This document shows positions 42,049 through 50,820 of a stretch of 64,000 nt of DNA, piece by piece. The notes beneath the pieces were generated by a model. The model ran no database searches and was not told the origin of the DNA. It saw only the letters and a program-made list of their open reading frames with translations. Position numbers and translations under genes: made by a program. The first letter of the stretch is position 1, and the number at the start of each line of letters is the position of its first letter. The stretch is from Burkholderiales bacterium (GTDB taxonomy: Bacteria; Pseudomonadota; Gammaproteobacteria; Burkholderiales; SG8-41), in contig JALHRQ010000006.1 in assembly GCA_022841375.1 (NCBI GenBank), positions 160,442 through 224,441 on the forward strand, written 5' to 3'.

Positions 42049-42135
42049 GCCGACATGCTAATACAGCGGATAACTCCCCATGCCGCGAGATCGCGTTTAC
42101 TATTCGCCTTTCGATTCCCGGAGGAGGTTGAGGAA

Positions 42136-43029
42136 ATGGCAGCGCAAAAAACAAAAGTCGTGCTCGGCACCGCAACGCCCGGCGGCGGTTTTCCCGCTTA
42201 CGGCTGGCCCTACGCTGAAGTGCTCAATGCAACCGATGCGACTCTCGATATCGAACCCATCAACACCAAGGGCAGCGGTGAGAACGTCGGCTGCATCGAA
42301 GACGGCTCGCTCGACATCGCGTTGGCCACCGGAGAGGTGACATACGAAGCGATCAACGGCATCGGTCGTGCGCCGTGCAAAAACATCCGCATCATCAACG
42401 CCACGTATTCGCAGGCGGGCATGTTCATGGTGCGCGCCGACAGCCCGTACCAGAGCATCAGCGACCTCATCGGCAAGACCGTGGTGTGGGGCGCATCGAG
42501 CTCAGGTTTTGTCGTGCTCGCGCGTTATGTCTTTGACGGCCTCGGTCTCGACATCAAAAAGGATTTCGATGCGCGGCTGCTGGAAAAGGCCGGCGACGGC
42601 CCACCTCTGGTCAATGGTGGTGAGGCGGCGGCAATGTGGGGCGGCGGCGTCGGCTGGCCGCCGTTCATGAACATCGCGAACAATCCCAAGGGCATGCGTT
42701 TCATTTCGCCCAGCGCGGATGAAATCAAGCGCATTCAGGGTAAACACGTGTTCCTCAAGCAGACCACCATGCCGGCGGGCAGTTATCCCGGGCAAAAGGG
42801 TCCGGTCAATTCGGTGGGGTCGTGGCCGTTCGTGCTGGCGCGCGCGTCATTGCCGGATGATGTGGCTTACCGGTTGGCAAAAGCCCTGCATCAGGGCCAA
42901 GCCGCGCTGACCGCCAAACTGGATCAGGCGGCAGAATCGACGCTGGCCAACACGCTGGCGGCAGCGCCGACGCGGGATTTGATTCATCCCGGGGTGTTGC
43001 GGTACATGAAAGAGGCAGGTTTGATCTAG
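42136..43029 (+). CDS. TAXI-family solute-binding protein without signal peptide
   Basis: This 297-residue protein has the TAXI (TRAP transporter receptor) pattern: VVLGTATPGGGFPAYGWPYA, INTKGSGENVGCIEDGSLDIALA, and MFMVRADSPYQSISDLIGK with VVWGASSSGFVVLARYV. The ATG at 42136 has a strong RBS (GAGGAGG/GAGGAA) and the mature-like sequence begins at once, so no Sec signal is visible; an upstream extension of the frame is not signal-like. It would stay in the cytoplasm unless exported otherwise. No TRAP permease lies nearby. Its stop overlaps the convergent amidohydrolase end. Confidence 0.8.
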   Translation: MAAQKTKVVLGTATPGGGFPAYGWPYAEVLNATDATLDIEPINTKGSGENVGCIEDGSLDIALATGEVTYEAINGIGRAPCKNIRIINATYSQAGMFMVRADSPYQSISDLIGKTVVWGASSSGFVVLARYVFDGLGLDIKKDFDARLLEKAGDGPPLVNGGEAAAMWGGGVGWPPFMNIANNPKGMRFISPSADEIKRIQGKHVFLKQTTMPAGSYPGQKGPVNSVGSWPFVLARASLPDDVAYRLAKALHQGQAALTAKLDQAAESTLANTLAAAPTRDLIHPGVLRYMKEAGLI

Positions 43030-43925
43030 AAGCCGTACAGCCGGGCAGGATTGTTCACCAGCACCTGTTCGCGCTGCTTTTCATCCGGCACCCACTGCAG
43101 CAGCAGGTTGGTCAGATCGCCATCATTGGGGATCTGACCTTTGTGCATCACATGCGGCCAGTCGGTGCCCCAAATCACCTGAGCGGCATTGGCTTTCACC
43201 AGCGCGTGGGCATAGGGCACGGTGTCCGCATGCGGCAGATCCTGCGCCGAGATGCGGTACGGACCCGTCAGCTTGACCCAGGCCTTGCCCGCCTGCATCA
43301 GTCGCAGCAACGCCTGGAAGCCGGGGTTGTCCACCCCGGGGCAGCCTTTCATATAACCGAGATGGCCAAGCACGATCGGCACCGGGAAATCGGCGAAGCT
43401 GCGGTCGAGATCCGGAAATTCGTTGGCGTGCATCAGAAATTCCATGTGCCAGCCCAGCGGCGCAATACGCGCCGCCAGCGGGCGCAGCACATCCAACGGC
43501 AGCGTGCCGGCCTTGCGGTCCTTGACGTCGACGATGTTGACGCGCACACCGCGCACGCCGAGGGCGTGCATGGTTTTCAGTTCCGCATCGTTGATCGACG
43601 GATCGACCACCGCCACGCCGCGCAGGCGCTGCGGATCGGCTTTCATCGCATCGAGCATTGCCGCATTGTCGGTGCCGTAAACACTGGGCTGGATCAGCAC
43701 TGCGCGGGTCACGCCCAGCGTGTCGAGCAGGTGGCGGTACTGCGCCGGTGAGCAGTCGGGCGGTGTATAGACGCGTGCCGGCGAATAGTCGTAACGCGAC
43801 GCCGGACCCATCACATGGGCGTGGGTGTCACAGGCATTCGCCGGCATTTTGAAGGCGGGCGGATGCGGGTTGAAATCCGGACCCGCGCACAGCGGCGCAG
43901 CAGCAGTGGGCGTGTTGACCGACAT
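43026..43925 (-). CDS. Amidohydrolase-2 family hydrolase (PDC lactonase-like)
   Basis: This 299-residue TIM-barrel metal-dependent hydrolase has the first metal-binding motif ACDTHAHVMGP, RGVRVNIVD, VLGHLGYMKG and the C-terminal WGTDWPHVMH. This is the pattern of 2-pyrone-4,6-dicarboxylate lactonase (LigI) and related lactonases or decarboxylases of carboxylate breakdown. It lies downstream of the DapA-like aldolase gene on the same strand, with a 43-bp AT-rich repeat-containing gap. No signal peptide. The substrate is probably a lactone or dicarboxylate. Confidence 0.85.
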   Translation of the reverse strand: MSVNTPTAAAPLCAGPDFNPHPPAFKMPANACDTHAHVMGPASRYDYSPARVYTPPDCSPAQYRHLLDTLGVTRAVLIQPSVYGTDNAAMLDAMKADPQRLRGVAVVDPSINDAELKTMHALGVRGVRVNIVDVKDRKAGTLPLDVLRPLAARIAPLGWHMEFLMHANEFPDLDRSFADFPVPIVLGHLGYMKGCPGVDNPGFQALLRLMQAGKAWVKLTGPYRISAQDLPHADTVPYAHALVKANAAQVIWGTDWPHVMHKGQIPNDGDLTNLLLQWVPDEKQREQVLVNNPARLYGF

Positions 43926-43929
43926 GGCG

Positions 43930-43966
43930 TATATAAGTATTTGTTTTTATTAATAAAATTTATAAG
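43930..43966 (+). repeat. AT-rich dispersed intergenic motif, copy C
   Basis: ATAAGTATTTGTTTTTATTA on the plus strand matches the core of copies A, B, D and E. It occupies the gap between the DapA-like and amidohydrolase genes. Confidence 0.5.
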
Positions 43967-43968
43967 GT

Positions 43969-44901
43969 TCAGGCGGCTTTCAACCCCGGCATCTGGAAGC
44001 CGATGGCCTTCAGTTCGGCGGCGAGCGAGGCGCGCTGTTCCTTGTTGAGCTCCACCAGCGGCGGACGCACGGTACACCACTGATCATCACCGCTGTACTG
44101 GGCGATGCCGGCCTTGAGTGCGGCGATCATCAGGTATTTGCTGTTGCCGAAAGTGCCGCGCACGACATCGAGCGCTTTCTGCTGGGCTTCGGCATTGGCG
44201 TTTTTCCATTCGCGGAACAGCTTGTCGATCGGACCCGGATTGACGTTGGCGGTGGCGGAGATGCACCCAGCGCCGCCGTTCTGCATATTGGCGAGCAGGA
44301 AGGATTCGCTGCCGGCAAACACATCGAAGCCGCTTTTGGCGAAGGCATCGAGGAAGGTCTTGGTGTTTTTCCAGTCGCCCGAGCTGTCTTTCATGCCGGC
44401 AATCGCCGTCGGGTATTTTTTCAGCAGACGCTCAACGAGGTTGGGCGTGATGCCGACCACGGCGACAGGGGGGATGTGATACAGGTAAATGCGCAGGCGG
44501 TCGTCGCCGACGCGTTCGATGATTTCAGAATAGTTGCGGTAAAGGCCTTCGTCGCTGACACCCTTGTAATAAAACGGCGGCAGCATCAGCACGCCGGCAC
44601 AGCCGGCCTTTACAGCGTTTTCCGTCAAGTGCACCGAATCGGAAATCGAACAGCAGCCGGTGCCCGGCATCATGCGGGCGGGGTCGATGCCGGCGGCGAG
44701 GATGGCATCCAGCAGCGCCATGCGTTCATTGACCGACAGCGAATTGGCTTCGCTGTTGGTGCCGAATGCGGCGAGGCCGCATCCCTGCGAGATCAGCCAT
44801 TTGCAATGAGTGATGAAACGCGCGGTGTCCGGGTTCAGATCGTTGTCGAATGGCGTCACGACGGGTGACAGCACGCCCTTGATACGCGGGGTTTTGCTCA
44901 T
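43969..44901 (-). CDS. Dihydrodipicolinate synthase-family (DapA-like) aldolase/dehydratase
   Basis: This 310-residue class I aldolase has the Schiff-base lysine in AGMKDSSGDW, the catalytic tyrosine in IYLYHIPP and an N-terminal GTNSEA in place of the usual GTTGE. That substitution argues against lysine biosynthesis and for a catabolic N-acetylneuraminate-lyase-superfamily enzyme, such as a 2-keto-3-deoxy acid aldolase or dehydratase. It heads a minus-strand pair with the amidohydrolase. ATG 44901 is preceded by CCGAGGAATTG. Confidence 0.87.
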   Translation of the reverse strand: MSKTPRIKGVLSPVVTPFDNDLNPDTARFITHCKWLISQGCGLAAFGTNSEANSLSVNERMALLDAILAAGIDPARMMPGTGCCSISDSVHLTENAVKAGCAGVLMLPPFYYKGVSDEGLYRNYSEIIERVGDDRLRIYLYHIPPVAVVGITPNLVERLLKKYPTAIAGMKDSSGDWKNTKTFLDAFAKSGFDVFAGSESFLLANMQNGGAGCISATANVNPGPIDKLFREWKNANAEAQQKALDVVRGTFGNSKYLMIAALKAGIAQYSGDDQWCTVRPPLVELNKEQRASLAAELKAIGFQMPGLKAA

Positions 44902-45092
44902 GGATCAATTCCTCGGAGAAAGTGTTACGACGGCATTGCCAACGGCGGCGCGGCGCACCGGCGGGCCCATAGAATAACATCGCAACCCCTATCACCCAAG
45001 CCACCGGTTTTTGCATTGTCAGCGTCGGGTGCTGTTGTTAAGCTGGCGGCCCGGTCGCGCACCAGACGCGCCTGCCACAGGAGGAATCAGTG

Positions 45093-46061
45093 ATGAAATG
45101 TTCAACATTTGCCGCTCTCGCAGGCGCCTTGCTCGCCGCAACACCGGTCGCACAGGCTGCGGATTATCCAACCAAGACGGTGCGCATGGTCATCGCATTT
45201 ACACCTGGCGGACCCAGCGACATCCTGTCGCGGCTGGTGGGCGGCAAGCTGGCTGAGCGCATGGGTCAGCCATTCGTGTTTGATAACCGGCCCGGCGCCG
45301 GCGGCAATGTCGCGGGTGAAATCGTCGCCACCAGCCCGGCTGACGGCTATACGCTGATGATTGCCAACAACGCCGTACTGGCGGCCAACGCGTCGCTGTA
45401 CAAGAAAATGACTTTCAATCCGGCCAAGGATCTGGTGCCGGTGGTATGGGTGGCTTCGCAGCCGAACATTCTCGTCGTGCATCCCTCAGTGCCGGCAAAA
45501 TCGGTGAAGGAACTGATTGATTACCTGAAATCGCAGCCCGGCAAACTGAATTACGCGTCCTCCGGCAGCGGTGCGGCGGCGCACCTCGCCGGCGAATTGT
45601 TCAAGAGCATGACCAAGACCGACATGGTGCACATCCCGTTCAAGGGCGCCGGACCGGCGATTGTCGACGTGCTGGCCGGACGCAGTCAGATGATTTTCGC
45701 CACTGCACTGTCAGTGAAGGCCTATATCGATGCCAACCGCCTGCGGCCGCTGGGCGTGACCACGCTGAAGCGCATGGATACCATGCCCAACCTGCCGACG
45801 ATTGCCGAATCCGGCGTGCCGGGGTTTGAAGCATCGACCTGGCATGGCCTGGTCGCCGTCGCCGGCACGCCGCGCCCGGTGACGACGCGGCTCAACACCG
45901 AGGTCAACGCCATTCTCAAGGATCCGCAGATGGCGAAGTTCCTCGAAAGCCAGGGCGCGATCGTCGAAGGCGGTACCGCTGAAAAATTTGCTGCGCATAT
46001 CACGGCCGAAATTCCGAAGTGGGCAAAGGTCATCAAGGATTCGGGCGCCAGAGCTGATTAG
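45093..46061 (+). CDS. Bug-family tricarboxylate transporter receptor
   Basis: This 322-residue precursor has a signal peptide ending QAADYPTK, then VRMVIAFTPGGPSD, DNRPGAGGNVAGEIVA and SPADGYTLMIANN, all standard Bug motifs. ATG 45093 follows CAGGAGGAATCAGTG; a GTG one codon earlier is less likely. It is divergent from the DapA-like gene, which fits a receptor for the substrate of that cluster. No TctAB partner is present in the window. Confidence 0.9.
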   Translation: MKCSTFAALAGALLAATPVAQAADYPTKTVRMVIAFTPGGPSDILSRLVGGKLAERMGQPFVFDNRPGAGGNVAGEIVATSPADGYTLMIANNAVLAANASLYKKMTFNPAKDLVPVVWVASQPNILVVHPSVPAKSVKELIDYLKSQPGKLNYASSGSGAAAHLAGELFKSMTKTDMVHIPFKGAGPAIVDVLAGRSQMIFATALSVKAYIDANRLRPLGVTTLKRMDTMPNLPTIAESGVPGFEASTWHGLVAVAGTPRPVTTRLNTEVNAILKDPQMAKFLESQGAIVEGGTAEKFAAHITAEIPKWAKVIKDSGARAD

Positions 46062-46099
46062 ATGCGGCCGATTGATCGCAGGGCTAAAGGGAGCAGGGC

Positions 46100-46789
46100 A
46101 TGGCGCAATTGAAAGTGTTGGGTGCAGGGCCGGTCAAACGCGGCATTACGCAGCTGGCAGCGCAGTTTGAAAAATCTTCCGGTCATCAGGTCGGAGTCGA
46201 ATTCACCGGCGCGCCTTCGGTGCGAGAACGCGTACTCGCGGGCGAGGCGGTGGATGTCGCCGTCGTGCCGCAGTCGGCAATGGCGGATTTTGTCGCACAG
46301 GCCAGGGTGGTGACGACGACACGGATGACCGTCGGTCGCTCGCGCATGGGTTTGGCAGTGCGCAAGGATGCGGCCAAGCCGGCGCTCGGTTCGGTGGATG
46401 CATTCAAGGCGGCCGTCGCTGAGGCGGACGGCGTGGTGGTCAATGTGGCGTCCAGCGGCAATTACATCGCGAAGCTGCTGGAAAAACTCGGGCTGGCGAC
46501 ACCCGGCAAGACGGTCACGCAGCCCGACACCGTCAAGGTCATGGATCATGTCGCAGCTTCATCGCAAAATCTGCTCGGTGCCGGTCAGTTGCCGGAAATC
46601 CGCGAACTGGTGGACAAGGGGGTTGCCATTGCGCTGGCGGGTCCGCTGCCGGATGAACTGCAGAGCATCACCGGTTATGACGCTGCGGTGACCGCTGCCA
46701 GCAGCAACGCTCAAGCTGCAGCAGCGTTCACTGCTTTTTTGTCGACCGACGAAGCGCGCAATGTAATGGCTGCGACCGGCATCGACTGA
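46100..46789 (+). CDS. ModA-like substrate-binding-fold protein 1, no signal peptide
   Basis: This 229-residue protein of the molybdate-type binding protein superfamily (PBP type II, SBP_bac_11-like) has LKVLGAGPVKRGITQLAAQF, GEAVDVAVVPQSAM, RSRMGLAVRKDA and VASSGNYIAKLLEKLG. The ATG opens directly into the first beta strand, with no signal sequence, so the protein should be cytoplasmic. An AAAGGGAGCAGG RBS precedes it. It is the first of four paralogues in 3 kb and follows the Bug receptor by 38 bp. Confidence 0.78.
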   Translation: MAQLKVLGAGPVKRGITQLAAQFEKSSGHQVGVEFTGAPSVRERVLAGEAVDVAVVPQSAMADFVAQARVVTTTRMTVGRSRMGLAVRKDAAKPALGSVDAFKAAVAEADGVVVNVASSGNYIAKLLEKLGLATPGKTVTQPDTVKVMDHVAASSQNLLGAGQLPEIRELVDKGVAIALAGPLPDELQSITGYDAAVTAASSNAQAAAAFTAFLSTDEARNVMAATGID

Positions 46790-46809
46790 AACATTCCGGG
46801 GAATATTGC

Positions 46810-47496
46810 ATGACCACTCTGAAATTACTCAGCGCCGGCGCTGTAAAACGCGGCGTCGCCCGCGTTGCTGCTGCCTTTGAGCAGGATTCCGGCACCAAAG
46901 TCACCGTTGAGTTCACGCCGGTGCCGGAGGTGCGCAAACGCATCAGCGCAGGCGAGGTTGCTGATGTGGTGGTTGCCACGCCCGCAGTGCTGGACGAGTT
47001 GGCCGCACTGAATAAAATCGATATCGCCAGCCGCGGTTTTCTCGGCCGTTCCCGCATGGGCATCGTCATCCATGCCGACGCGCCGGTGCCGGCGGTTGAC
47101 GATGTCGAGTCATTCAAGAAGCTGCTGCTCGAAGCGAGTCATTTCGTGCGCAACGAAGCTTCCAGTGGCATCTATACCGAAAAGCTGTTGAGCAAACTCG
47201 GGCTGACGGAGGCGCTGAGTAGAAAACTCATTGTCACCAAGACCGGTTCTGAGATCATGCTGGCGGTTGCCGGGCATCCCCGGGCCGTAGGGCTGGCGCA
47301 GATTTCGGAACTGATGGTGATGATCGACAAGGGTTGCAAGGTCAAGCTGGCGGCGCCGCTGCCTGATGAGATCCAGAACATGACCCATTACGATGCCGCT
47401 GCGACGCCCGGAGCACCGGCGGCCGCAGCGGAGCTGTCGCGCCGTCTGGCCTCCGAAGATGCAAAAAAGATATTTGCTGAAACCGGTATTTTTTGA
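46810..47496 (+). CDS. ModA-like substrate-binding-fold protein 2, no signal peptide
   Basis: This 228-residue paralogue of the preceding protein has LKLLSAGAVKRGVARVAAAF, GEVADVVVATPAVLDE, RSRMGIVIHADA and NEASSGIYTEKLLSKLG. Again there is no signal peptide. It starts 20 bp after its neighbour, so they are cotranscribed. Conservation of the anion-binding Ser region (ASSGIY) suggests ligand binding is kept. Confidence 0.78.
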   Translation: MTTLKLLSAGAVKRGVARVAAAFEQDSGTKVTVEFTPVPEVRKRISAGEVADVVVATPAVLDELAALNKIDIASRGFLGRSRMGIVIHADAPVPAVDDVESFKKLLLEASHFVRNEASSGIYTEKLLSKLGLTEALSRKLIVTKTGSEIMLAVAGHPRAVGLAQISELMVMIDKGCKVKLAAPLPDEIQNMTHYDAAATPGAPAAAAELSRRLASEDAKKIFAETGIF

Positions 47497-47518
47497 AAAT
47501 CTCTTACGGAGCGACACG

Positions 47519-48259
47519 ATGAAACGAATGATTGCAGTCCTTGCCGGACTGATGCTGGTCACTGCGGTGCATGCGGCAGAAATCACCGTGATCAGCGGCG
47601 GTGCGATCGAGCCCGGCTTGAAATCGGCTGCGGCCGCTTTCGAGAAACAGACCGGCCACAAAGTCATTATCACCTTCAACACCACGCCGCAGATGACCAA
47701 ACGCGTCGCGGCGGGCGATACCTTTGATGTGATCATCGCACCGCCGGCAGCGGTGAAACAGTTCGCTGCGGCGGGCAAGGTCGATGCGGGCGGCGTCGAT
47801 GTCGGCCGCGTCGGCAGCGGCGTGGCCATCCGGCCCGGCGCACCGATGCCCGCGATTGCCACCGGCGAGGACATCAAAAAGACCGTATTGGAAGCCGAAT
47901 CGATTGTTTTCAACACTGCTTCAACCGGGATCTATTTCGAGAACCTGCTGAAGAAGTGGGGAATCTACGAACAGGTGCAGGGCAAGGCCGTGCGCTACAC
48001 CACCGGCGCTGAAGTGATGAAACACGCGCTCAAAGGCAAGGGTAAAGAGGTCGCTTTCGGTCCGATTACCGAAATCCTGCTGGAGAAGGAACATGGCCTG
48101 ATCCTGGTCGGTCCGTTCCCGGCGGAAATACAGAACTACACCTCTTATATTGCAGTACCGATGACCGCAGGTACACAGAAAAATGTCGCGCAGGAACTGG
48201 TGAAGTTTCTCGGCGGGCCGACGGGAAAACCGTTGTTTGTGGCCGCCGGCATCGAATAG
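47519..48259 (+). CDS. ModA-like substrate-binding protein 3, exported
   Basis: This 246-residue paralogue is the only one of the four with a clear signal peptide (MKRMIAVLAGLMLVTAVHAA), followed by ITVISGGAIEPGLKSAAAAF, GDTFDVIIAPPAAVK and NTASTGIYFENLLKKWG. It would be a true periplasmic binding protein. The start is fixed by the signal peptide; the frame opens earlier at 47393 inside the previous gene. An intrinsic terminator follows at 48302. Confidence 0.82.
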   Translation: MKRMIAVLAGLMLVTAVHAAEITVISGGAIEPGLKSAAAAFEKQTGHKVIITFNTTPQMTKRVAAGDTFDVIIAPPAAVKQFAAAGKVDAGGVDVGRVGSGVAIRPGAPMPAIATGEDIKKTVLEAESIVFNTASTGIYFENLLKKWGIYEQVQGKAVRYTTGAEVMKHALKGKGKEVAFGPITEILLEKEHGLILVGPFPAEIQNYTSYIAVPMTAGTQKNVAQELVKFLGGPTGKPLFVAAGIE

Positions 48260-48301
48260 CGTGTTGCCGGTTTTGCCGCGATACGCGGCGGATGACCCTG
48301 C

Positions 48302-48331
48302 AAAGGCGGCTGAGGCCGCCTTTGTTTTTTT
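48302..48331 (+). terminator. Intrinsic terminator after the ModA-like genes
   Basis: AAAGGCGGC-TGAG-GCCGCCTTT forms a 9-bp stem followed by GTTTTTTT. It ends the plus-strand run of three ModA-like genes and abuts the stop codon of the convergent fourth paralogue. Confidence 0.88.
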
Positions 48332-49050
48332 CAGGCGCTCACCGGCTCCAGGCCGCTGGCGGTAATCGCCGGATGTGCTTTTTTCGAAGCCAGAAATGCA
48401 ATCACCTTGCGTGCGAGCGCCGGATCGGGCGAGTGCGCGCCGACACCCGCCGTAAAGTTCGATACTTTCTGCAGTTCCGGTGGCAGCGGCGTGACGTGGG
48501 CAATGCCGGGCACCGGCAGCAGTTCGCTCATCTGCTGAAAACCGAAGTCGAGTTCACCGCGGGCAATCACCGTGCCGACACGTTCACCGCCGCCGACCAG
48601 CCGGCTCTTGGGCAGCACCTGATCGGCGATGCCGAGACGCTGCACCAGTTCAGTGGTGAAGTATTTGCCACTTTCGCTGGCGGAGTAGCCGATGCCTTTC
48701 GCTGTGAGCAGGGCCGCCCGCAGGTCGTCAGCGGTGCGGATCGCGGGGTCGGGCGCGCCGGCACGTACTGCAAATCCCATCATTGAGCGTGCGATGATCG
48801 TCACCTGCTCTGCAAGCACATAACCATCGGTGATGAACTGACGCAGCACACCGTCGGCGACGATGACGAGGTCCGCCACTTCGCCGCGTTTCAGGCGGTT
48901 GGGGATCGAGGTGTCGCCCGTGCCGATCGACGTGGTTACGGTGACGATGGTCTTGCCGGTCAGTTGTTCCAGTTGCGGGATCAGTGCTTTGTAGGCGGCG
49001 GTAAATGCACCGGAGGTCATGACGCGGAATTCGTTGTTATGGGTTGTCAT
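48331..49050 (-). CDS. ModA-like substrate-binding-fold protein 4, no signal peptide
   Basis: This 239-residue fourth paralogue, on the opposite strand, has FRVMTSGAFTAAYKALIPQL, GEVADLVIVADGVLRQ, RSMMGFAVRAGA and SASESGKYFTTELVQRLG. The start ATG at 49050 is chosen because the upstream extension to 49200 has no family similarity and overlaps the lyase gene. No signal peptide is visible. It is the most divergent of the four and lies 68 bp after the argininosuccinate-lyase-like gene. Confidence 0.78.
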   Translation of the reverse strand: MTTHNNEFRVMTSGAFTAAYKALIPQLEQLTGKTIVTVTTSIGTGDTSIPNRLKRGEVADLVIVADGVLRQFITDGYVLAEQVTIIARSMMGFAVRAGAPDPAIRTADDLRAALLTAKGIGYSASESGKYFTTELVQRLGIADQVLPKSRLVGGGERVGTVIARGELDFGFQQMSELLPVPGIAHVTPLPPELQKVSNFTAGVGAHSPDPALARKVIAFLASKKAHPAITASGLEPVSA

Positions 49051-49118
49051 TTTGGTGTTGCGAATTGATGAATAAGTCGCTTTGGCTGTGTAAGCAGGTT
49101 GAATGGCATGCAGTTTCT

Positions 49119-50705
49119 TCAGATGCCCACATATTTTGCAAAGGCGGTATTGAGTTTGGCCTCTGCTTCCAGCAGCTTGTTGTTGCGTTCTGCGAGCCAC
49201 GCTTGATCCCTGGCCAGCGTATCCCGTCCCACCTTGATCATCCGCTGAACTTCGGCGGGCTGCGGTCCGCCGATTCCAACCCGCGTCCGCACCATCGCTT
49301 CAGCCGACAGTGTGGCTCTGAATGCAGTTTCATCGAGCGGGAATTTTCCCAAGGGCTGCTGATATTTGTCTGCGGCCTCGGCGTAGAGTTTTACCGCCGC
49401 TTCGTACGGGAACTGGTTGGGCAGCAGATTCTTTGCCTTGGCATCGTTGACCACCAGTGTTGCGAAATGGTGCCCGACCCGGAAAGGCACCTGATGCAGG
49501 CGTTGCAGTGTTTCAGCCAGCTCCATGGAAGTGGTCCAGTCGCCGTTCAATTCTTCGAGGGAACGCTTTGGATCCACACGGATCGCGTTCAGCACGCCGT
49601 TGAACTGGTTGAGCATTTCGACCGTCCAGACGAAGGTTTTCGAGCTGTCAAACGTGCCCTTGTAGTCGGTCATGCCCGGGGTGATGTTATGCACCCGCAT
49701 CAGCATCAATTGCGTACTGGCAACGACGTCGGAGGCTTTCGCGCGCGCGGTCATGATTGACCCCGGGTTCAGTTTCTGGGGCATGGCGCTGCTGGTGTAG
49801 GTTTGCGAGTTGTCCAGAAGCATCCACGGATGACTTTGATGGTATTGAGTATGGATATCCTGCAACATTGCCCCGACGCGGATCGCGACCGAGCTCATGA
49901 TGGCCGCGGCTTCCAGCGGCACGTCCATGCTGTGTATCTGACCTGAGTCATAGGAATTCACGACTACACCGTCAAAGCCCAGCAACTCCGCTAGGCGCGG
50001 CCGGTTCAAAGGCCAGCTTGAATTGGCCAGAACCGCTGTGCCCATCGGGCTCAGATTCAGACGCGGATAGATGTCGCGCAGGCGTTGTGCATCCCGCGCA
50101 AACGAGTCGGCAAACGCCATCAGGTAATGCCCGTAACTGACGGGCTGCGCCTGTACACCGTTGGTGTATGCGGGCACAAAGGTCTCGGTGTTCTTGCTGG
50201 CAATGTCGAGCACCAGCTGGCGGGTAGTCATCAGTGCATCAGCGGTGTCGAGCACCGCGCGGCGCAGGCGCATGACGCGGATGGATGCCCCCATGTCCTG
50301 CCGGCTGCGGCCACTGTGGATCAGCGTGGCATCGGGGCCGGCCTTGTCCGAAATGATGCGCTCAACCTGCAGTACATCGGTAGGCCGCTTGCCGCCGGGC
50401 TGCTGTGCCTGGGTTATTGAATACTGCACGCCTTCGGCGATGGGCTTGGCCAGTCGTGGCGGGATGATGCCTTCTTCCAGCAGCATGACTGTCGATGCCA
50501 TGTTGATCCGGCCCAGCCAGTAGAACTGGTCCTGAGCCTTTGCCGTGGCGCTGGTTTCGTCACGAACGATCACGCCACGGATGCGGTTGGATTCCTCCTG
50601 ACATTCCTTGGTAGTTTTGCAGGCAGTATCCCGCACGTCGGCTGCGGTTGCAGTTGCCGGGGTGAGGACTGCGGCCGCGATGAACGCACAAATGAATCGT
50701 CTCAT
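49119..50705 (-). CDS. Exported argininosuccinate lyase-like enzyme (fumarase/aspartase superfamily)
   Basis: This 528-residue protein begins with a clear Sec signal peptide (MRRFICAFIAAAVLTPATATAA) followed by a lyase domain: HSGRSRQDMGASIRVMR, the superfamily signature SSAMPQKLNPGSIM, and LMLMRVHNITPGMTDYKG. These match argininosuccinate lyase/adenylosuccinate lyase catalytic regions. Arginine biosynthetic ArgH is cytoplasmic and about 460 residues, so this is a periplasmic relative with another substrate, possibly an aminopolycarboxylate or succinyl adduct. ATG 50705 has GGAG six bases upstream. A Bug receptor gene lies upstream on the same strand. Confidence 0.85.
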   Translation of the reverse strand: MRRFICAFIAAAVLTPATATAADVRDTACKTTKECQEESNRIRGVIVRDETSATAKAQDQFYWLGRINMASTVMLLEEGIIPPRLAKPIAEGVQYSITQAQQPGGKRPTDVLQVERIISDKAGPDATLIHSGRSRQDMGASIRVMRLRRAVLDTADALMTTRQLVLDIASKNTETFVPAYTNGVQAQPVSYGHYLMAFADSFARDAQRLRDIYPRLNLSPMGTAVLANSSWPLNRPRLAELLGFDGVVVNSYDSGQIHSMDVPLEAAAIMSSVAIRVGAMLQDIHTQYHQSHPWMLLDNSQTYTSSAMPQKLNPGSIMTARAKASDVVASTQLMLMRVHNITPGMTDYKGTFDSSKTFVWTVEMLNQFNGVLNAIRVDPKRSLEELNGDWTTSMELAETLQRLHQVPFRVGHHFATLVVNDAKAKNLLPNQFPYEAAVKLYAEAADKYQQPLGKFPLDETAFRATLSAEAMVRTRVGIGGPQPAEVQRMIKVGRDTLARDQAWLAERNNKLLEAEAKLNTAFAKYVGI

Positions 50706-50820
50706 TTCAGGCTCCATGGGTGGATATTCAGGAAAACAGGAAATCGACAGATTGCCGGACGTGCAGTTGGAACGAAATCCCCGGATTGCTAACGGGCGGG
50801 TTTGCCTGGTGCGGACCGTG

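Noticed and set aside
49119..50705. argH of arginine biosynthesis
   Set aside because: A signal peptide and greater length make a housekeeping cytoplasmic role unlikely.
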